From contig DEWA01000034.1 of the NCBI GenBank assembly GCA_002363035.1, positions 1 to 36,685 of the forward strand: 36,685 nucleotides of DNA, read 5' to 3'. A program made the position numbers and the translations under genes. Position 1 is the stretch's first letter, and each line of letters starts with the position of its first letter. Below are positions 1 to 10,400 of this stretch, piece by piece. The stretch is from Verrucomicrobia bacterium UBA3222. GTDB lineage: Bacteria > Verrucomicrobiota > Verrucomicrobiia > Opitutales > UBA9783. The notes beneath the pieces were generated by a model. The model worked only from the letters and a program-made list of their open reading frames with translations, ran no database searches and was not told the DNA's origin.

Positions 1-1326
1 GAAATCGGCGACGGCGTTTTCGAGGTGAAAGCCACCAACGGCGACACGCAACTCGGGGGTGACAACTGGGACGAAGCCCTCATTAACTGGCTTGCCGACG
101 AATTTAAGCGTGAAAACAGCATCGATTTGCGACAGGATCCGTTGGCGCGGCAGCGGCTGAAGGAGGAGGCGGAAAAGGCAAAGATTGCCCTTTCGTCGGC
201 GCAGGAGACGGATATCAACCTGCCATTTATTACGGCGGATGCATCGGGACCGAAACATTTAAACGTTCATTTGACGCGTTCGAAGATGGAGCAGGTCTGC
301 GACGATTTGTACGGTCGGTTGGGCGAGCCGTTCGAGAAATGCTTGAAAGATGCGGGCATCGCGACCAACGCCATCCACGAGTTGGTGTTGGTCGGCGGTA
401 TGACCCGTTCGCCGAAAGTCGTCGACATTGCCGGACGTTTGTCAGGCAAGACCCCCAACAAAGGCGTCAATCCCGATGAAGTCGTTGCCGTCGGTGCGGC
501 GGTGCAGGGCGGCGTTTTAAAGGGCGATGTGAACGATATTCTGCTGTTGGACGTAACGCCGTTGACATTGAGCATTGAAACGGCGGGCGGCATTTCGACG
601 CCGATGATTGATCGCAATACGACCATCCCGACCAAGAAATCGCAGACGTTTTCGACGTACGCCGACAATCAGACGGCGGTGGACATCCACGTATTACAGG
701 GCGAACGTCCGCTGGCAAAGGACAACAAAACCCTCGGAATGTTTCGTCTGGACGGTATTGCGATGGCGCCGCGCGGCGTACCCAAGATCGAAGTCACCTT
801 TGACATTGACGCCAGCGGTATTTTGCACGTAACCGCAAAGGATGTGGCGACGGGCAAAAATCAAAACATTACGATTTCGGGCTCGTCCGGTTTGTCCGAT
901 GACGAGGTTGAGAAGTTGCGCAAAGAAGCGGAACAATTCGCCGAGCAGGATAAGAAAGAGCGCGAACGCATCGAAATTCATAATCGCCTGGATAACTTCG
1001 TCTATCAGGCCGAGAAACAGATGAAGGAATTCGGCGACAAACTGCCGTCCGATAAGAAGGAGCCGATTCAGAAGAAGATTGACGAAGTGAAGAAGCTGTT
1101 GGAAGACAAATCCGCCGACTTGGAAACTTTAAAGTCGAAGGAGTCGGAGCTGATGACGGCGTTGCAGGAAATCGGTCAGGCGATGTACGCCAATCAGTCG
1201 CAGGATGCCGCTTCGAACGCGGGCGCATCCCAAACACCGCCGCCGAACAACAATACTGCTTCCGGCGACAAAGGGAAAGTGGTTGACGCCGATTTCGAGG
1301 TGGTCGACGATGGGAAAAAGCAGTAA
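1..1326 (+). CDS. dnaK: Chaperone DnaK (Hsp70), 3' part
   Basis: The reading frame is open from the first base, so the gene is cut by the window start; about 210 N-terminal residues (most of ATPase lobe I) lie outside. The 441 visible residues begin inside the nucleotide-binding domain (NGDTQLGGD), continue through the lobe II motif [10 protein letters not shown] and the interdomain linker ([14 protein letters not shown], seen as [16 protein letters not shown]), and then the peptide-binding domain with [10 protein letters not shown] and [12 protein letters not shown]. The helical lid follows, with a Gln/Asn-rich disordered tail and the typical acidic ending [15 protein letters not shown]. DnaK is the cytoplasmic ATP-driven chaperone working with DnaJ and GrpE, neither of which is seen here. 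groES-groEL follow at once on the same strand, giving a heat-shock cluster. The identification is certain. Confidence 0.98.
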   Translation, partial: EIGDGVFEVKATNGDTQLGGDNWDEALINWLADEFKRENSIDLRQDPLARQRLKEEAEKAKIALSSAQETDINLPFITADASGPKHLNVHLTRSKMEQVCDDLYGRLGEPFEKCLKDAGIATNAIHELVLVGGMTRSPKVVDIAGRLSGKTPNKGVNPDEVVAVGAAVQGGVLKGDVNDILLLDVTPLTLSIETAGGISTPMIDRNTTIPTKKSQTFSTYADNQTAVDIHVLQGERPLAKDNKTLGMFRLDGIAMAPRGVPKIEVTFDIDASGILHVTAKDVATGKNQNITISGSSGLSDDEVEKLRKEAEQFAEQDKKERERIEIHNRLDNFVYQAEKQMKEFGDKLPSDKKEPIQKKIDEVKKLLEDKSADLETLKSKESELMTALQEIGQAMYANQSQDAASNAGASQTPPPNNNTASGDKGKVVDADFEVVDDGKKQ

Positions 1327-1469
1327 GGACTTTACAAAGGTAACGCGTTTGCAGAAATGTCGTTAAGCGGTACGGAAGCGGGAACAGAGGGATTTTTTTC
1401 GATTGAAATCCTTTGTTTTCGCCGCGACCGCAGTTTTTTTAAACAAAACAATTTTTTAAGGAGATAACT

Positions 1470-1766
1470 ATGACACAAACAAGTATTCAACCGATCGGCG
1501 ATCGCATTCTGGTGCAGCCGATGGAGGAAAACGAACAGGTGAAGGGCGGGATTATCATTCCCGATTCCGCCAAGGAAAAGCCGCAAAACGCGAAAGTGAT
1601 TGCGTTGGGAACGGGCAAAACCGACAAGGACGGCAAAAAGGTGCCGTTTGAAGTCAAGGTCGGCGACATCGTGCTCATCAGCAAGTACGGCGGAACGGAA
1701 GTCAAACTCGACGGCGAGAAATTCACGCTGTTGCGCGAGGATGACGTTTTGGGAATCATCAAATAA
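1470..1766 (+). CDS. groES: Co-chaperonin GroES (Cpn10)
   Basis: This is a 98-residue protein of the normal GroES length. It has the N-terminal beta-strand [12 protein letters not shown], the mobile-loop region around residues 15-35 ([18 protein letters not shown]), [15 protein letters not shown] and a C-terminal [11 protein letters not shown]. It caps the GroEL ring and sets the folding cycle. A strong ribosome-binding site (AAGGAG at 1459-1464) lies before the ATG and decides the start. groEL begins 18 bases after its stop, so the two are co-transcribed. The 143-base gap from dnaK holds no CIRCE inverted repeat that I can see, so HrcA control of this pair is not supported here. Confidence 0.98.
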   Translation: MTQTSIQPIGDRILVQPMEENEQVKGGIIIPDSAKEKPQNAKVIALGTGKTDKDGKKVPFEVKVGDIVLISKYGGTEVKLDGEKFTLLREDDVLGIIK

Positions 1767-3449
<1,683 letters not shown>

Positions 3450-3502
3450 GGACGGGTGTGTCGTTAAGCTGTCGTCGAAGTTCATCGACAGACGGTTACG
3501 AC

Positions 3503-3534
3503 GCCAAAAGGGAGCCAAAAGGCTCCCTTTTGGC
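3503..3534. terminator. Perfect 14-bp hairpin after groEL
   Basis: A 14-base arm at 3503-3516 (GCCAAAAGGGAGCC) is exactly mirrored at 3521-3534 with an AAAA loop. It lies 53 bases after the groEL stop and ahead of the rfb operon. The following sequence is ATTTCTGTTG, only a weak U tract, so it may act as a terminator or as a 3'-end stabiliser of the chaperonin mRNA. The AAAA at its 5' base and the TTTT in its 3' arm mean it could also work on the other strand. Confidence 0.8.
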
Positions 3535-3663
3535 ATTTCTGTTGCCATATTCTTAACGATTAGTACTGTTCTGATAACCGCATTAAACGCCTTCGAATCC
3601 GATCAATCAACGCCTTCAAAAACGGAAATGTTCGGAACGGCTTCGGAAACTGCCGTTAAAAAC

Positions 3664-3692
3664 TTGAAAAAACGAAATTATTCTTGTTTTAT
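3664..3692 (+). promoter_or_regulatory. Candidate promoter for rfbF operon
   Basis: TTGAAA at 3664-3669 is separated by 17 bases from TTTTAT at 3687-3692. The likely start codon (ATG at 3700) lies seven bases after the -10 box, so transcription would start at or next to it. The -10 match is poor (4 of 6), so this is a weak call made mainly because gpmA shows the same arrangement with a much better promoter. Confidence 0.3.
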
Positions 3693-3699
3693 GGGAACA

Positions 3700-4482
3700 A
3701 TGAAAGTCGTTCTCCTGGCAGGCGGTTACGGAACACGCATTTCCGAAGAATCGCATCTCAGACCGAAACCGATGGTAGAAATCGGCGGCAAACCGATTTT
3801 GTGGCACATCATGAAGTGTTACGCGCATTACGGTTTTAATGAATTCGTTGTCTGCGCCGGGTATAAGCAACACATGATTAAAGAATGGTTTTCGAATTAT
3901 TTTCTTTACAACAGTGATGTGACGTTCGATTTTTCAAACGGTCAAAGCGCACTGACGGTACATCACCATCGTTGCGAACCGTGGCGCGTGACGATTGTTG
4001 ATACCGGCAATGCAACGGCAACAGGCGGACGCCTGAAACGTATTCGGGAATATGTCGGTGACGAGACGTTTGTGATGACTTACGGCGACGGTGTTTGTGA
4101 TGTCGATATCCGAACGCTCGTTGATTTCCATAAAAAGCGAGGCAAAACGGTAACGTTGACGGCGGTTTTGCAGGAACAGACTAAGGGCATTTTATCGCTT
4201 TCGCCCAATGGTTCCGTACGCGCTTTCCGCGAAAAAAAAGACAACGATGCGGTTCCGATCAATGTCGGTTTTATGGTTTTGGAACCGAATGTTTTTTCTT
4301 ACATCGACGGCGACGATACGGCGTTCGAAGAAAAACCGTTGGCAACGCTGGCAAAAGAGGGACAGTTGAGTTCCTATCTGCATCACGGTTTTTGGCAATG
4401 CATGGATACGTTACGTGAGAAAGAATTGCTGGAAGACTTATGGAAAAGCGGAAAGGCACCGTGGAAGGTTTGGAAAGATTGA
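3700..4482 (+). CDS. rfbF: Glucose-1-phosphate cytidylyltransferase
   Basis: This is a 260-residue nucleotidyltransferase that makes CDP-glucose from CTP and glucose-1-phosphate, the first step to CDP-linked deoxy and dideoxy sugars. The Rossmann-like signature KVVLLAGGYGTRISEES is at the very N-terminus, followed by RPKPMVEIGGKPILWHIMK and the TYGDGVCDVD metal-site region, ending in WQCMDTLREKELLEDLW. These match RfbF/DdhA closely. I chose ATG 3700 because it puts the AGG signature at the usual distance and gives the family length (about 257); an in-frame ATG at 3691 and another at 3628 would add residues not normal for the family. It is the first gene of an operon with rfbG and rfbH and stops with TGA. 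Confidence 0.95.
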   Translation: MKVVLLAGGYGTRISEESHLRPKPMVEIGGKPILWHIMKCYAHYGFNEFVVCAGYKQHMIKEWFSNYFLYNSDVTFDFSNGQSALTVHHHRCEPWRVTIVDTGNATATGGRLKRIREYVGDETFVMTYGDGVCDVDIRTLVDFHKKRGKTVTLTAVLQEQTKGILSLSPNGSVRAFREKKDNDAVPINVGFMVLEPNVFSYIDGDDTAFEEKPLATLAKEGQLSSYLHHGFWQCMDTLREKELLEDLWKSGKAPWKVWKD

Positions 4483-4547
4483 AGGTTCTATAAACAGTCG
4501 GTGCTCCGTTTCGAAGGAAACCTTTGCATCATTTTTGGACATTTAAC

Positions 4548-5618
4548 ATGAAAAACTCGCGTAAAAACAACTTAAAATTCTACAAAGGGCGTCGCGTTTT
4601 GGTAACGGGACACACAGGCTTCAAGGGCTCCTGGTTGACGTTGATTTTAAAACACTTCGGTGCCGATGCGGTCGGCTACGCACTGCCGCCGCCGGAAGAC
4701 GGTCTGTATCAACAGATCAACGGTGACTTGCATATTAAGAATGTCACTGGTGATTTGACGGATCGTACGCTGTTGGGGAAAACCGTACGCGAATTTCAAC
4801 CGGAGATCGTTCTTCATCTTGCCGCCTATTGTATTGTAGAAGAATGTTTCGAGGATCCTGTACGTGCATATGCAAGCAATGTGCTCGGAACCGTTCATCT
4901 TCTCGAAGCTCTGCGGGAATGTCCGTCCGTTCGATCGATTGTTATGGTTTCAACCGACAAAGTGTATCAAGAAAATGCCGATCATGCACCTTACAAAGAA
5001 ACCGATCCGATCGGCAACACGTCTTCGCCCTATTGTTCGAGCAAATCCTGTGCGGAATTTGCGGCACGGGATTATTGGAATTCTTTTTTTAAGCCAAAGC
5101 AAACGGTCGGTATGGCACTGACAAGAGCCGGAAATGTAATTGCCGGCGGCGAACATACAAAATCCAGGATTGTCAACTGCATTTTAACGGCTCTGGATAA
5201 ACGGAAACCCGTCGCATTACGACATCCGGAACAACTGCGACATTGGCAATCAGTGCTGGATGTACTGGACGGATATCTGACGATTGGACGATTGTTGTAT
5301 GAGGAGCCAAAACGTTACTCCGAAGCCTGGAATATCGCCTCTCTGAATAAAGCCAAATCGGTCTCGTGGCTGATGCAAGCCATGCAACAACATTTTCCAG
5401 AACTGACGAGCACCAAGGGCGAACATTTAAAGGCATCGGAAGAGGAAGTATTGGAATTAGATATTTCCAAAGCTCTGGAACGCCTCGATTGGGAACCGCG
5501 ACTGTCATGCGAACAAGCCGTTCAAAACGTTGCGGATTTTTACAAACGCCAAAAAGCGGGACAAGAGATTTATGATATTTGTTTGAGGCAGATTAAGGAT
5601 TACTATGAAAATGAATAA
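4548..5618 (+). CDS. rfbG: CDP-glucose 4,6-dehydratase
   Basis: This is a 356-residue extended short-chain dehydrogenase. It uses bound NAD to turn CDP-glucose into CDP-4-dehydro-6-deoxyglucose. The glycine-rich NAD motif TGHTGFKGSW is near residue 21, followed by VLHLAAYCIVEECFEDP, the catalytic Thr region MVSTDKVY and the Tyr-x-x-x-Lys pair in SPYCSSKSCAEFA. The C-terminal half binds the nucleotide sugar (REHP-like RHPEQLRHWQSVLDVL, characteristic of RfbG/DdhB). I prefer ATG 4548; an upstream in-frame TTG at 4524, just after an AAGGAAA, is an alternative adding eight residues. The gene overlaps rfbH by 14 bases, suggesting translational coupling. Confidence 0.95.
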   Translation: MKNSRKNNLKFYKGRRVLVTGHTGFKGSWLTLILKHFGADAVGYALPPPEDGLYQQINGDLHIKNVTGDLTDRTLLGKTVREFQPEIVLHLAAYCIVEECFEDPVRAYASNVLGTVHLLEALRECPSVRSIVMVSTDKVYQENADHAPYKETDPIGNTSSPYCSSKSCAEFAARDYWNSFFKPKQTVGMALTRAGNVIAGGEHTKSRIVNCILTALDKRKPVALRHPEQLRHWQSVLDVLDGYLTIGRLLYEEPKRYSEAWNIASLNKAKSVSWLMQAMQQHFPELTSTKGEHLKASEEEVLELDISKALERLDWEPRLSCEQAVQNVADFYKRQKAGQEIYDICLRQIKDYYENE

Positions 5619-6945
5619 TGGACACTGGACTTCGGAGACGGTAGCCCGAAAGAAAATTTTACAAGCCGTTGCGAAATATTACAGGCTTTTCAAAGAACAA
5701 GAGAACCTCGGAAACCAAAAGATATCTTACGCCGGTCGAGTTTTTGATGAAAAAGAAATGTGCCGTTTAACGGAAGCAACACTTGATTTTTGGCTTACAT
5801 CCGGGCGTTTTACGAAAGAATTCGAAGAGCGTTTTGCCGAATATCTCGGAGTTACGTACGTCAGTACCGTCAACAGCGGTTCTTCCGCAAATTTAATCGC
5901 TTTTTCTGCTTTAACCGCGCCGGAACTCGGAGAAAGGCGCATTCGGCGCGGCGACGAAGTTATCACCGTTGCCGCCGCTTTCCCAACAACCGTTGCTCCG
6001 ATAATCCAATACGGCGCAGTCCCTGTTTTCGTAGACATTACCATTCCGCAATACAATATAGATGTCTCACAACTGGAAGCAGCTCTTTCCGAACGTACAA
6101 AAGCCGTTTTTGTTGCCCATACGCTCGGCAATCCGTTTGACATAAAAGCCGTTAAAACATTTTGTGATCGGCATCGCCTTTGGTTGATTGAAGATAATTG
6201 CGATGCGTTGGGAAGCACCTATTGCTTCAATGAGGAAGAACGTTTTACGGGAACCGTTGGTGATATCGGTACTTCCTCTTTTTATCCACCACATCACATT
6301 ACAATGGGGGAAGGCGGTTGTGTTTATACGAATAATTTCACTTTGCATCGTTTAATTCGCTCCTATCGGGATTGGGGGCGTGATTGCATGTGTGCCTCCG
6401 GGGAAGATAACCATTGTGGGCATCGTTTCGACGGGCAATACGGAGAATTACCACGGGGCTACGATCATAAATATGTGTACAGCCATTTCGGTTACAACCT
6501 GAAAATAACCGATCTTCAGGCTGCCATCGGATGCGAACAGCTTAAAAAACTTCCGAAATTTGTTGAACTCCGAAGGTATCATTGGCAGAAGTTATATGAT
6601 GGGCTTGCCGATCTGAAGGACAGAATTATCCTGCCGGAAGCATGTCCGAATTCAAAACCGAGTTGGTTTGGTTTCCTCTTAACCGTAAGAGACGGTATTG
6701 ATTGTCACAAAGTTATTTGCACAATTGAGGGAAGCGGTATCCAAACGCGGCGGTTGTTTGCCGGCAATCTCATTAAACATCCCTGTTTCGATGAAATGAG
6801 AAAATCAGGACAGGGCTATCGGGTTGTCTCATCGTTGACAAATACCGATCGCGTTATGAAGGACTCCTTTTGGGTTGGAGTTTATCCCGGGCTTGATGAC
6901 CAAAAAATTGATACCATGATACGTATTATTCGGAAAGCACTTTGA
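5605..6945 (+). CDS. rfbH: CDP-4-dehydro-6-deoxyglucose 3-dehydratase (E1)
   Basis: This is a 446-residue PMP-dependent, iron-sulfur enzyme of the aminotransferase fold (RfbH/DdhC) that removes the C3 hydroxyl on the way to CDP-3,6-dideoxyhexoses. The diagnostic feature is that the usual PLP-binding lysine is replaced by histidine: SSFYPPHHITMGEGG, with His at residues 230-231. The [2Fe-2S] cysteines also appear conserved: Cys199, and Cys261, Cys263 and Cys271 in a C-x-C-x7-C pattern. Known homologues are about 437 residues. ATG 5605 has AAGGA five bases upstream; the in-frame ATG at 5611 is a possible alternative. Homologues need an electron-delivering reductase (E3, RfbI/DdhD); none is encoded in this window. 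Confidence 0.95.
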   Translation: MKMNNGHWTSETVARKKILQAVAKYYRLFKEQENLGNQKISYAGRVFDEKEMCRLTEATLDFWLTSGRFTKEFEERFAEYLGVTYVSTVNSGSSANLIAFSALTAPELGERRIRRGDEVITVAAAFPTTVAPIIQYGAVPVFVDITIPQYNIDVSQLEAALSERTKAVFVAHTLGNPFDIKAVKTFCDRHRLWLIEDNCDALGSTYCFNEEERFTGTVGDIGTSSFYPPHHITMGEGGCVYTNNFTLHRLIRSYRDWGRDCMCASGEDNHCGHRFDGQYGELPRGYDHKYVYSHFGYNLKITDLQAAIGCEQLKKLPKFVELRRYHWQKLYDGLADLKDRIILPEACPNSKPSWFGFLLTVRDGIDCHKVICTIEGSGIQTRRLFAGNLIKHPCFDEMRKSGQGYRVVSSLTNTDRVMKDSFWVGVYPGLDDQKIDTMIRIIRKAL

Positions 6946-6992
6946 TGTAATTTATGATGTACTTGCTCGATAAAGTATATTGAAATTATCTT

Positions 6993-8096
6993 ATGGTTAT
7001 TCGCAGTAAAACAAAGTTCCTGTTTGCAGGCAAAGCGTTGACCGAAAAACAGCGCAAGAACAGTGAATTAAATCTCGCCGAAATTGATGCTCATGAAACA
7101 GTGTTAAGATCGCTACCGAGAAGGTTGGTGTTCGAATTGACGAATGCGTGCAATTTGCGTTGTGTCATGTGCGGTCGCAGTGCCGCCGATTTCAATCCGA
7201 CTTTTTTTAATCTCGACTGGCTTCGTTACTTCGAATCTCTTCTGGATACGGTCGAAGAAGTCACATTGATGGGCTGGGGCGAACCAACCATGCACCCGAA
7301 TTTTGCCGAGATGCTTGGCGTTATCGATCAATATGATGCAAGAAAGTATTTTTGTACGAACGGTATGCGTCTGCACCTGTTAAAAGATGTCATTTTCAAA
7401 ACGCGTGTTGATGTGTTTGCAGTCAGTATCGATGGCGCAAAACCAGAAACCAATAATCGTATCCGTCGCGGTTCCGATTTTACGAAGATTATTCATTCCA
7501 TTGGGGAGATTATACGTATCAAAAAAGAACGTCGGTTGTCTTATCCCTGGATCAATTTTGTTTTTACGGCGATGAAATCCAACCTTCATGAATTGCCAAA
7601 TTTGGTTCGCTTGGCGCGAGATATAGGAATCGATGAAGTAAAAGTTGTTTATTTTACCGCTTTTCAGGAAAGTTTGGCTCACGAAACTTTATACAATTGC
7701 CAGCGTGAGGTACGCGAGGTTTTTGAAGAAGCAATTGCTCTTGGAGAGCAGTTCGGAATTCAAATAAAACTTCCGTACATTCAAGGCGAAGATATTGCCG
7801 AAGATAAAGAACATAAGGACTGCTTTACACCGTGGCGTGACTTCTTTTTGGGTTCCGATGGTTATATTCGTCCCTGTATGTCTACTCCTGTACAGTTTGA
7901 ACGTTTTGATATAAATAAACCCTTTGATGCAATGTGGAACAGCATTCTCTATCAAACATATCGGCAGTCCGTAAACAATCCTGTCAAAATGGCTACCGCT
8001 TGCAAAAGATGTTACCAGTCATCCTTTTGCAACTGGAACAAAAAGCAAACATGGTTGCAAATGCACGAAGTCTTTTCGCCACAGTGGAGAAAATAA
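6993..8096 (+). CDS. Radical SAM protein with SPASM-like C-terminus
   Basis: This is a 367-residue radical SAM enzyme. The cluster-binding C-x3-C-x2-C is CNLRCVMC (Cys53, Cys57, Cys60), with the SAM-contacting GGE-type motif seen as MGWGEP. A second cysteine group in the last third (KDCFTPW, IRPCMS, ACKRCYQSSFCNW) resembles an auxiliary-cluster SPASM or twitch region. It follows rfbH by 47 bases on the same strand and is probably part of the surface-sugar operon. Radical SAM/SPASM proteins of this size occur in polysaccharide clusters, but I do not know this one's substrate. It could modify the dideoxyhexose or another glycan component. Codon use appears more AT-rich than in the housekeeping genes around, as in rfbH, hinting at horizontal gain. 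Confidence 0.85.
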   Translation: MVIRSKTKFLFAGKALTEKQRKNSELNLAEIDAHETVLRSLPRRLVFELTNACNLRCVMCGRSAADFNPTFFNLDWLRYFESLLDTVEEVTLMGWGEPTMHPNFAEMLGVIDQYDARKYFCTNGMRLHLLKDVIFKTRVDVFAVSIDGAKPETNNRIRRGSDFTKIIHSIGEIIRIKKERRLSYPWINFVFTAMKSNLHELPNLVRLARDIGIDEVKVVYFTAFQESLAHETLYNCQREVREVFEEAIALGEQFGIQIKLPYIQGEDIAEDKEHKDCFTPWRDFFLGSDGYIRPCMSTPVQFERFDINKPFDAMWNSILYQTYRQSVNNPVKMATACKRCYQSSFCNWNKKQTWLQMHEVFSPQWRK

Positions 8097-8162
8097 CAAT
8101 AACATTTCTCGTATAAATAATCCATTCGGACTTCCATTTTTTATCTTCCAACGATTATCGTC

Positions 8163-9077
8163 TTACATCTCTTCCCTCTTCTCCGAAAACCCCTTCGGCA
8201 ACGGTGCAGTAAATAGGCATTCTTCCCGTGTTATCGGATGACTAAATTCAATTTGATAAGCATGCAAAAACAGTCGTTCGCTTTGCGGATTTTCCTTTTT
8301 CCCATATTTTTCATCGCCGACGATCGGATGTCCGATGTGCTTTAAATGCACGCGAATTTGGTGCGTGCGTCCCGTAATCGGTCGACACACCAATAAGGCT
8401 TGATTTGCGTTCGGGAAAGCCTCCAAACACTCCCAGTGCGTCACGGCGGGACGTCCGCGGGTCGTAACGCACATAGCAGTTCGATCGTGCGTACTGCGAC
8501 CGATCGGTGCGTCAATAATACCCGAATGCAGTTTCGGAATACCGTACACAAAGGCATAATACGTTTTATGAATGCGACGCTCAGCAAACATTCGCGTCAA
8601 TTCCCGATAGGCGATATCGGTTTTGGCAAACAGCATTACGCCCGATGTGGCTTGATCCAGACGATGCACCACGCCCGGACGCAACGCGCCCGCCGCCGCA
8701 CTGAGCGGGCAGTGCGATAAAAGAGCCTCCACCAATGTTGTCCCAGGAACAATGCCGTTGCCGTAATGCACCACCTGCCCTGCGGGTTTGTTGACGACCA
8801 ATAAATCGGCATCTTCATATAAAATATCCAATGCACTGTCGTTCGGTTTTAAACCCACCTCCTCCATCGGTATAATTCTTAACCGACAGCAATCCCCCGC
8901 ATGGACACAGGTGCGCGGTTGGGGAACAATAACACCGTTGATCGTCAATCCGCCATCGAGAATGGATTTTTGAATGCGCGCCCGACTGCATTGATCCTTG
9001 AGAGTTGTTGCCAAAAACTTATCGACGCGCATGCCGTCGTAATCGGACGGAACTGTACACTCAACAACATACTCCAC
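8163..9077 (-). CDS. rluD: RluA-family 23S rRNA pseudouridine synthase
   Basis: This 304-residue protein has an N-terminal S4 RNA-binding domain (residues about 12-75, GMRVDKFLATTL ... GGLTINGVIV) and an RluA catalytic domain. The catalytic motif is GVVHRLDQATSG with the nucleophile Asp141, and GRTHQIRVHLKHIGHPIVGD follows further on. It converts specific uridines of 23S rRNA (or tRNA) to pseudouridine; the architecture fits RluD best, although RluC/RluA specificity cannot be told from sequence alone. The start is a GTG: it gives the normal N-terminal length and there is no upstream ATG in frame. No clear ribosome-binding site precedes it. It converges with the radical SAM gene. Confidence 0.93.
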   Translation of the reverse strand: MEYVVECTVPSDYDGMRVDKFLATTLKDQCSRARIQKSILDGGLTINGVIVPQPRTCVHAGDCCRLRIIPMEEVGLKPNDSALDILYEDADLLVVNKPAGQVVHYGNGIVPGTTLVEALLSHCPLSAAAGALRPGVVHRLDQATSGVMLFAKTDIAYRELTRMFAERRIHKTYYAFVYGIPKLHSGIIDAPIGRSTHDRTAMCVTTRGRPAVTHWECLEAFPNANQALLVCRPITGRTHQIRVHLKHIGHPIVGDEKYGKKENPQSERLFLHAYQIEFSHPITREECLFTAPLPKGFSEKREEM

Positions 9078-9130
9078 AAAAAGAGACTATAAAAATTTCC
9101 GCCATCCTGCAGGTCTTTTTGCAAAACAAA

Positions 9131-9143
9131 CCGCCTCAGACGG
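9131..9143. repeat. 13-bp palindrome, copy 1
   Basis: CCGCCTCAGACGG, the same 13 bases as at 16449-16461. It lies about 55 bases before the pseudouridine synthase start codon. Two copies in 36 kb of spacer sequence may be chance or a small dispersed repeat. Confidence 0.6.
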
Positions 9144-9313
9144 TCAGGGCAATGCTATATAACATATGGCTTCAAACGACGCGAATGCGAAACATTTCAA
9201 TGGGATGCCGGCAAACAGCACATGGCATGTTACTCTTTTATACATAATGTTGCGACTGCACAATTTCCTTCTCACGCCTTTGGACGACGAAACAATACAA
9301 CTCTTCGATAACA

Positions 9314-9343
9314 GATACCCAAAGAACCGATACCTAAAGAACC
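9314..9343. repeat. 15-bp tandem repeat, two copies
   Basis: GATACCCAAAGAACC (9314-9328) is followed directly by GATACCTAAAGAACC (9329-9343), 14 of 15 positions identical. This is a simple recent duplication in a spacer. No function is evident. Confidence 0.8.
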
Positions 9344-9393
9344 AAGACGCGCCCTGAGCGTTGGGAACTTCCACACCGCCTCCAGCCCGCGCC

Positions 9394-10230
9394 CTATTCC
9401 ACCTTCTCCGGCAACTGAATTTCGGGATGATTTTTGCGAATGTATGCAATATACCGCTCTTCAACGTGGTTCCACAGGCGAACAATCTTCTCCGCCTGTT
9501 CCCGATCGACGGAACGGTGCATCAGGGAATGATAGGCTTCCAACAAAGGGCGTTTGAACTTTTCGGTCGTGCGTCCGATCATGCGCGAAATGTCCGTGCA
9601 ACGTCCCGAAATGCCGGCAAACGCAAAATCAATCACGCCGACAACGCGGTCGTTTTCATCTAAAAGAATGTTCCCTGGATTGAGATCGCCGTGTACCGTG
9701 TGCGGTTCGGCTTCCTCTTCACGCAACGGCGCCATTTTATCCTCATCATACGGCGCACCCGAAACCGTCGACAGTTCATCCAAAAACTTCGAAACGTACA
9801 TGTTGCAGGCGTTCGGCAGGCGGCGCGGATCGACCTGATCCAATTCTTTGATGAGACGCACCACATCGTAAGCCACGTTGGTAACGGCTTGTTGCGACAG
9901 GAATTTTAAACGTTCGCTCAACGACCAGCCGCGAATTTTTTTGTGCATGCTGAACGGGCGATCGTTGTCGTAAAACAGTTGCAACTCGGGCACGCGAAAA
10001 GTGATTTTGTCCTTAATAAACGTGCAGAACGAATGATCTTTCAACATCATTCTTGCGAAGAAAGAATTGCGCGGGAAACGGAAAAAATACTCGTCTTTCC
10101 CGTCGGAAGCGCAGATAACGATGTTCGTCCAGCCGGTTTTGATAAACGACACGGAGTTTTCAAGAACCTGCGGAACGTGTTGCCGAATGATGGCAAGAAA
10201 ATCGTCCTTGTTCGTAAAATACGACTGCAT
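9394..10230 (-). CDS. Phosphotransferase, aminoglycoside-kinase fold
   Basis: This 278-residue protein belongs to the APH/choline-kinase-like superfamily. The catalytic loop is VHGDLNPGNILLD (Asp182 as the base, Asn187 for metal), and the second metal aspartate is in VIDFAFAG (Asp201), with a typical downstream CTDISRM segment. The N-terminal half is a divergent kinase lobe. It could phosphorylate a small molecule such as a sugar, choline, homoserine or aminoglycoside; the substrate cannot be named. The start ATG has an excellent ribosome-binding site (AAGGGGAT just upstream), unusual among the genes here. It lies between the CARF-like gene and the pseudouridine synthase on the same strand, with gaps of 170 and 316 bases. 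Confidence 0.85.
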   Translation of the reverse strand: MQSYFTNKDDFLAIIRQHVPQVLENSVSFIKTGWTNIVICASDGKDEYFFRFPRNSFFARMMLKDHSFCTFIKDKITFRVPELQLFYDNDRPFSMHKKIRGWSLSERLKFLSQQAVTNVAYDVVRLIKELDQVDPRRLPNACNMYVSKFLDELSTVSGAPYDEDKMAPLREEEAEPHTVHGDLNPGNILLDENDRVVGVIDFAFAGISGRCTDISRMIGRTTEKFKRPLLEAYHSLMHRSVDREQAEKIVRLWNHVEERYIAYIRKNHPEIQLPEKVE

Positions 10231-10400
10231 ATATCCCCTTTAGTTCGACGACCGAATTTTGTCAATTCAAACATGCTCGATCAATTTCCCGCAAAAACCG
10301 TTGCAAAACCGACGATGACACAACGCGCCCTAAAACCGTTCGCGCCGTCGTCGTCAAAAAAATGCCGAAAGCCGCGATATTTTTCAACCGTTCAAAGCGG

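Larger units (their letters stand above)
9078..9393. other. Gene-free spacer with two short repeats
   Basis: About 316 bases lie between two minus-strand genes. I find no convincing gene. The spacer contains one copy of a 13-base imperfect palindrome, CCGCCTCAGACGG, at 9131-9143, which occurs again at 16449-16461. It also contains a 15-base tandem duplication at 9314-9343. Promoter elements for the pseudouridine synthase are expected at its left end (a TATAGT lies eight bases before the GTG) but no good -35 partner is visible. Confidence 0.5.

Noticed and set aside
1327..1469. Search for a CIRCE operator before groES
   Set aside because: No TTAGCACTC-N9-GAGTGCTAA-like inverted repeat is present; only a weak 6-bp inverted repeat (GGATTT/AAATCC) near 1390-1411.
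3585..3610. TTCGAATCC resembling a tRNA T-loop
   Set aside because: The flanking bases cannot form the T stem and no acceptor or anticodon stem is present.
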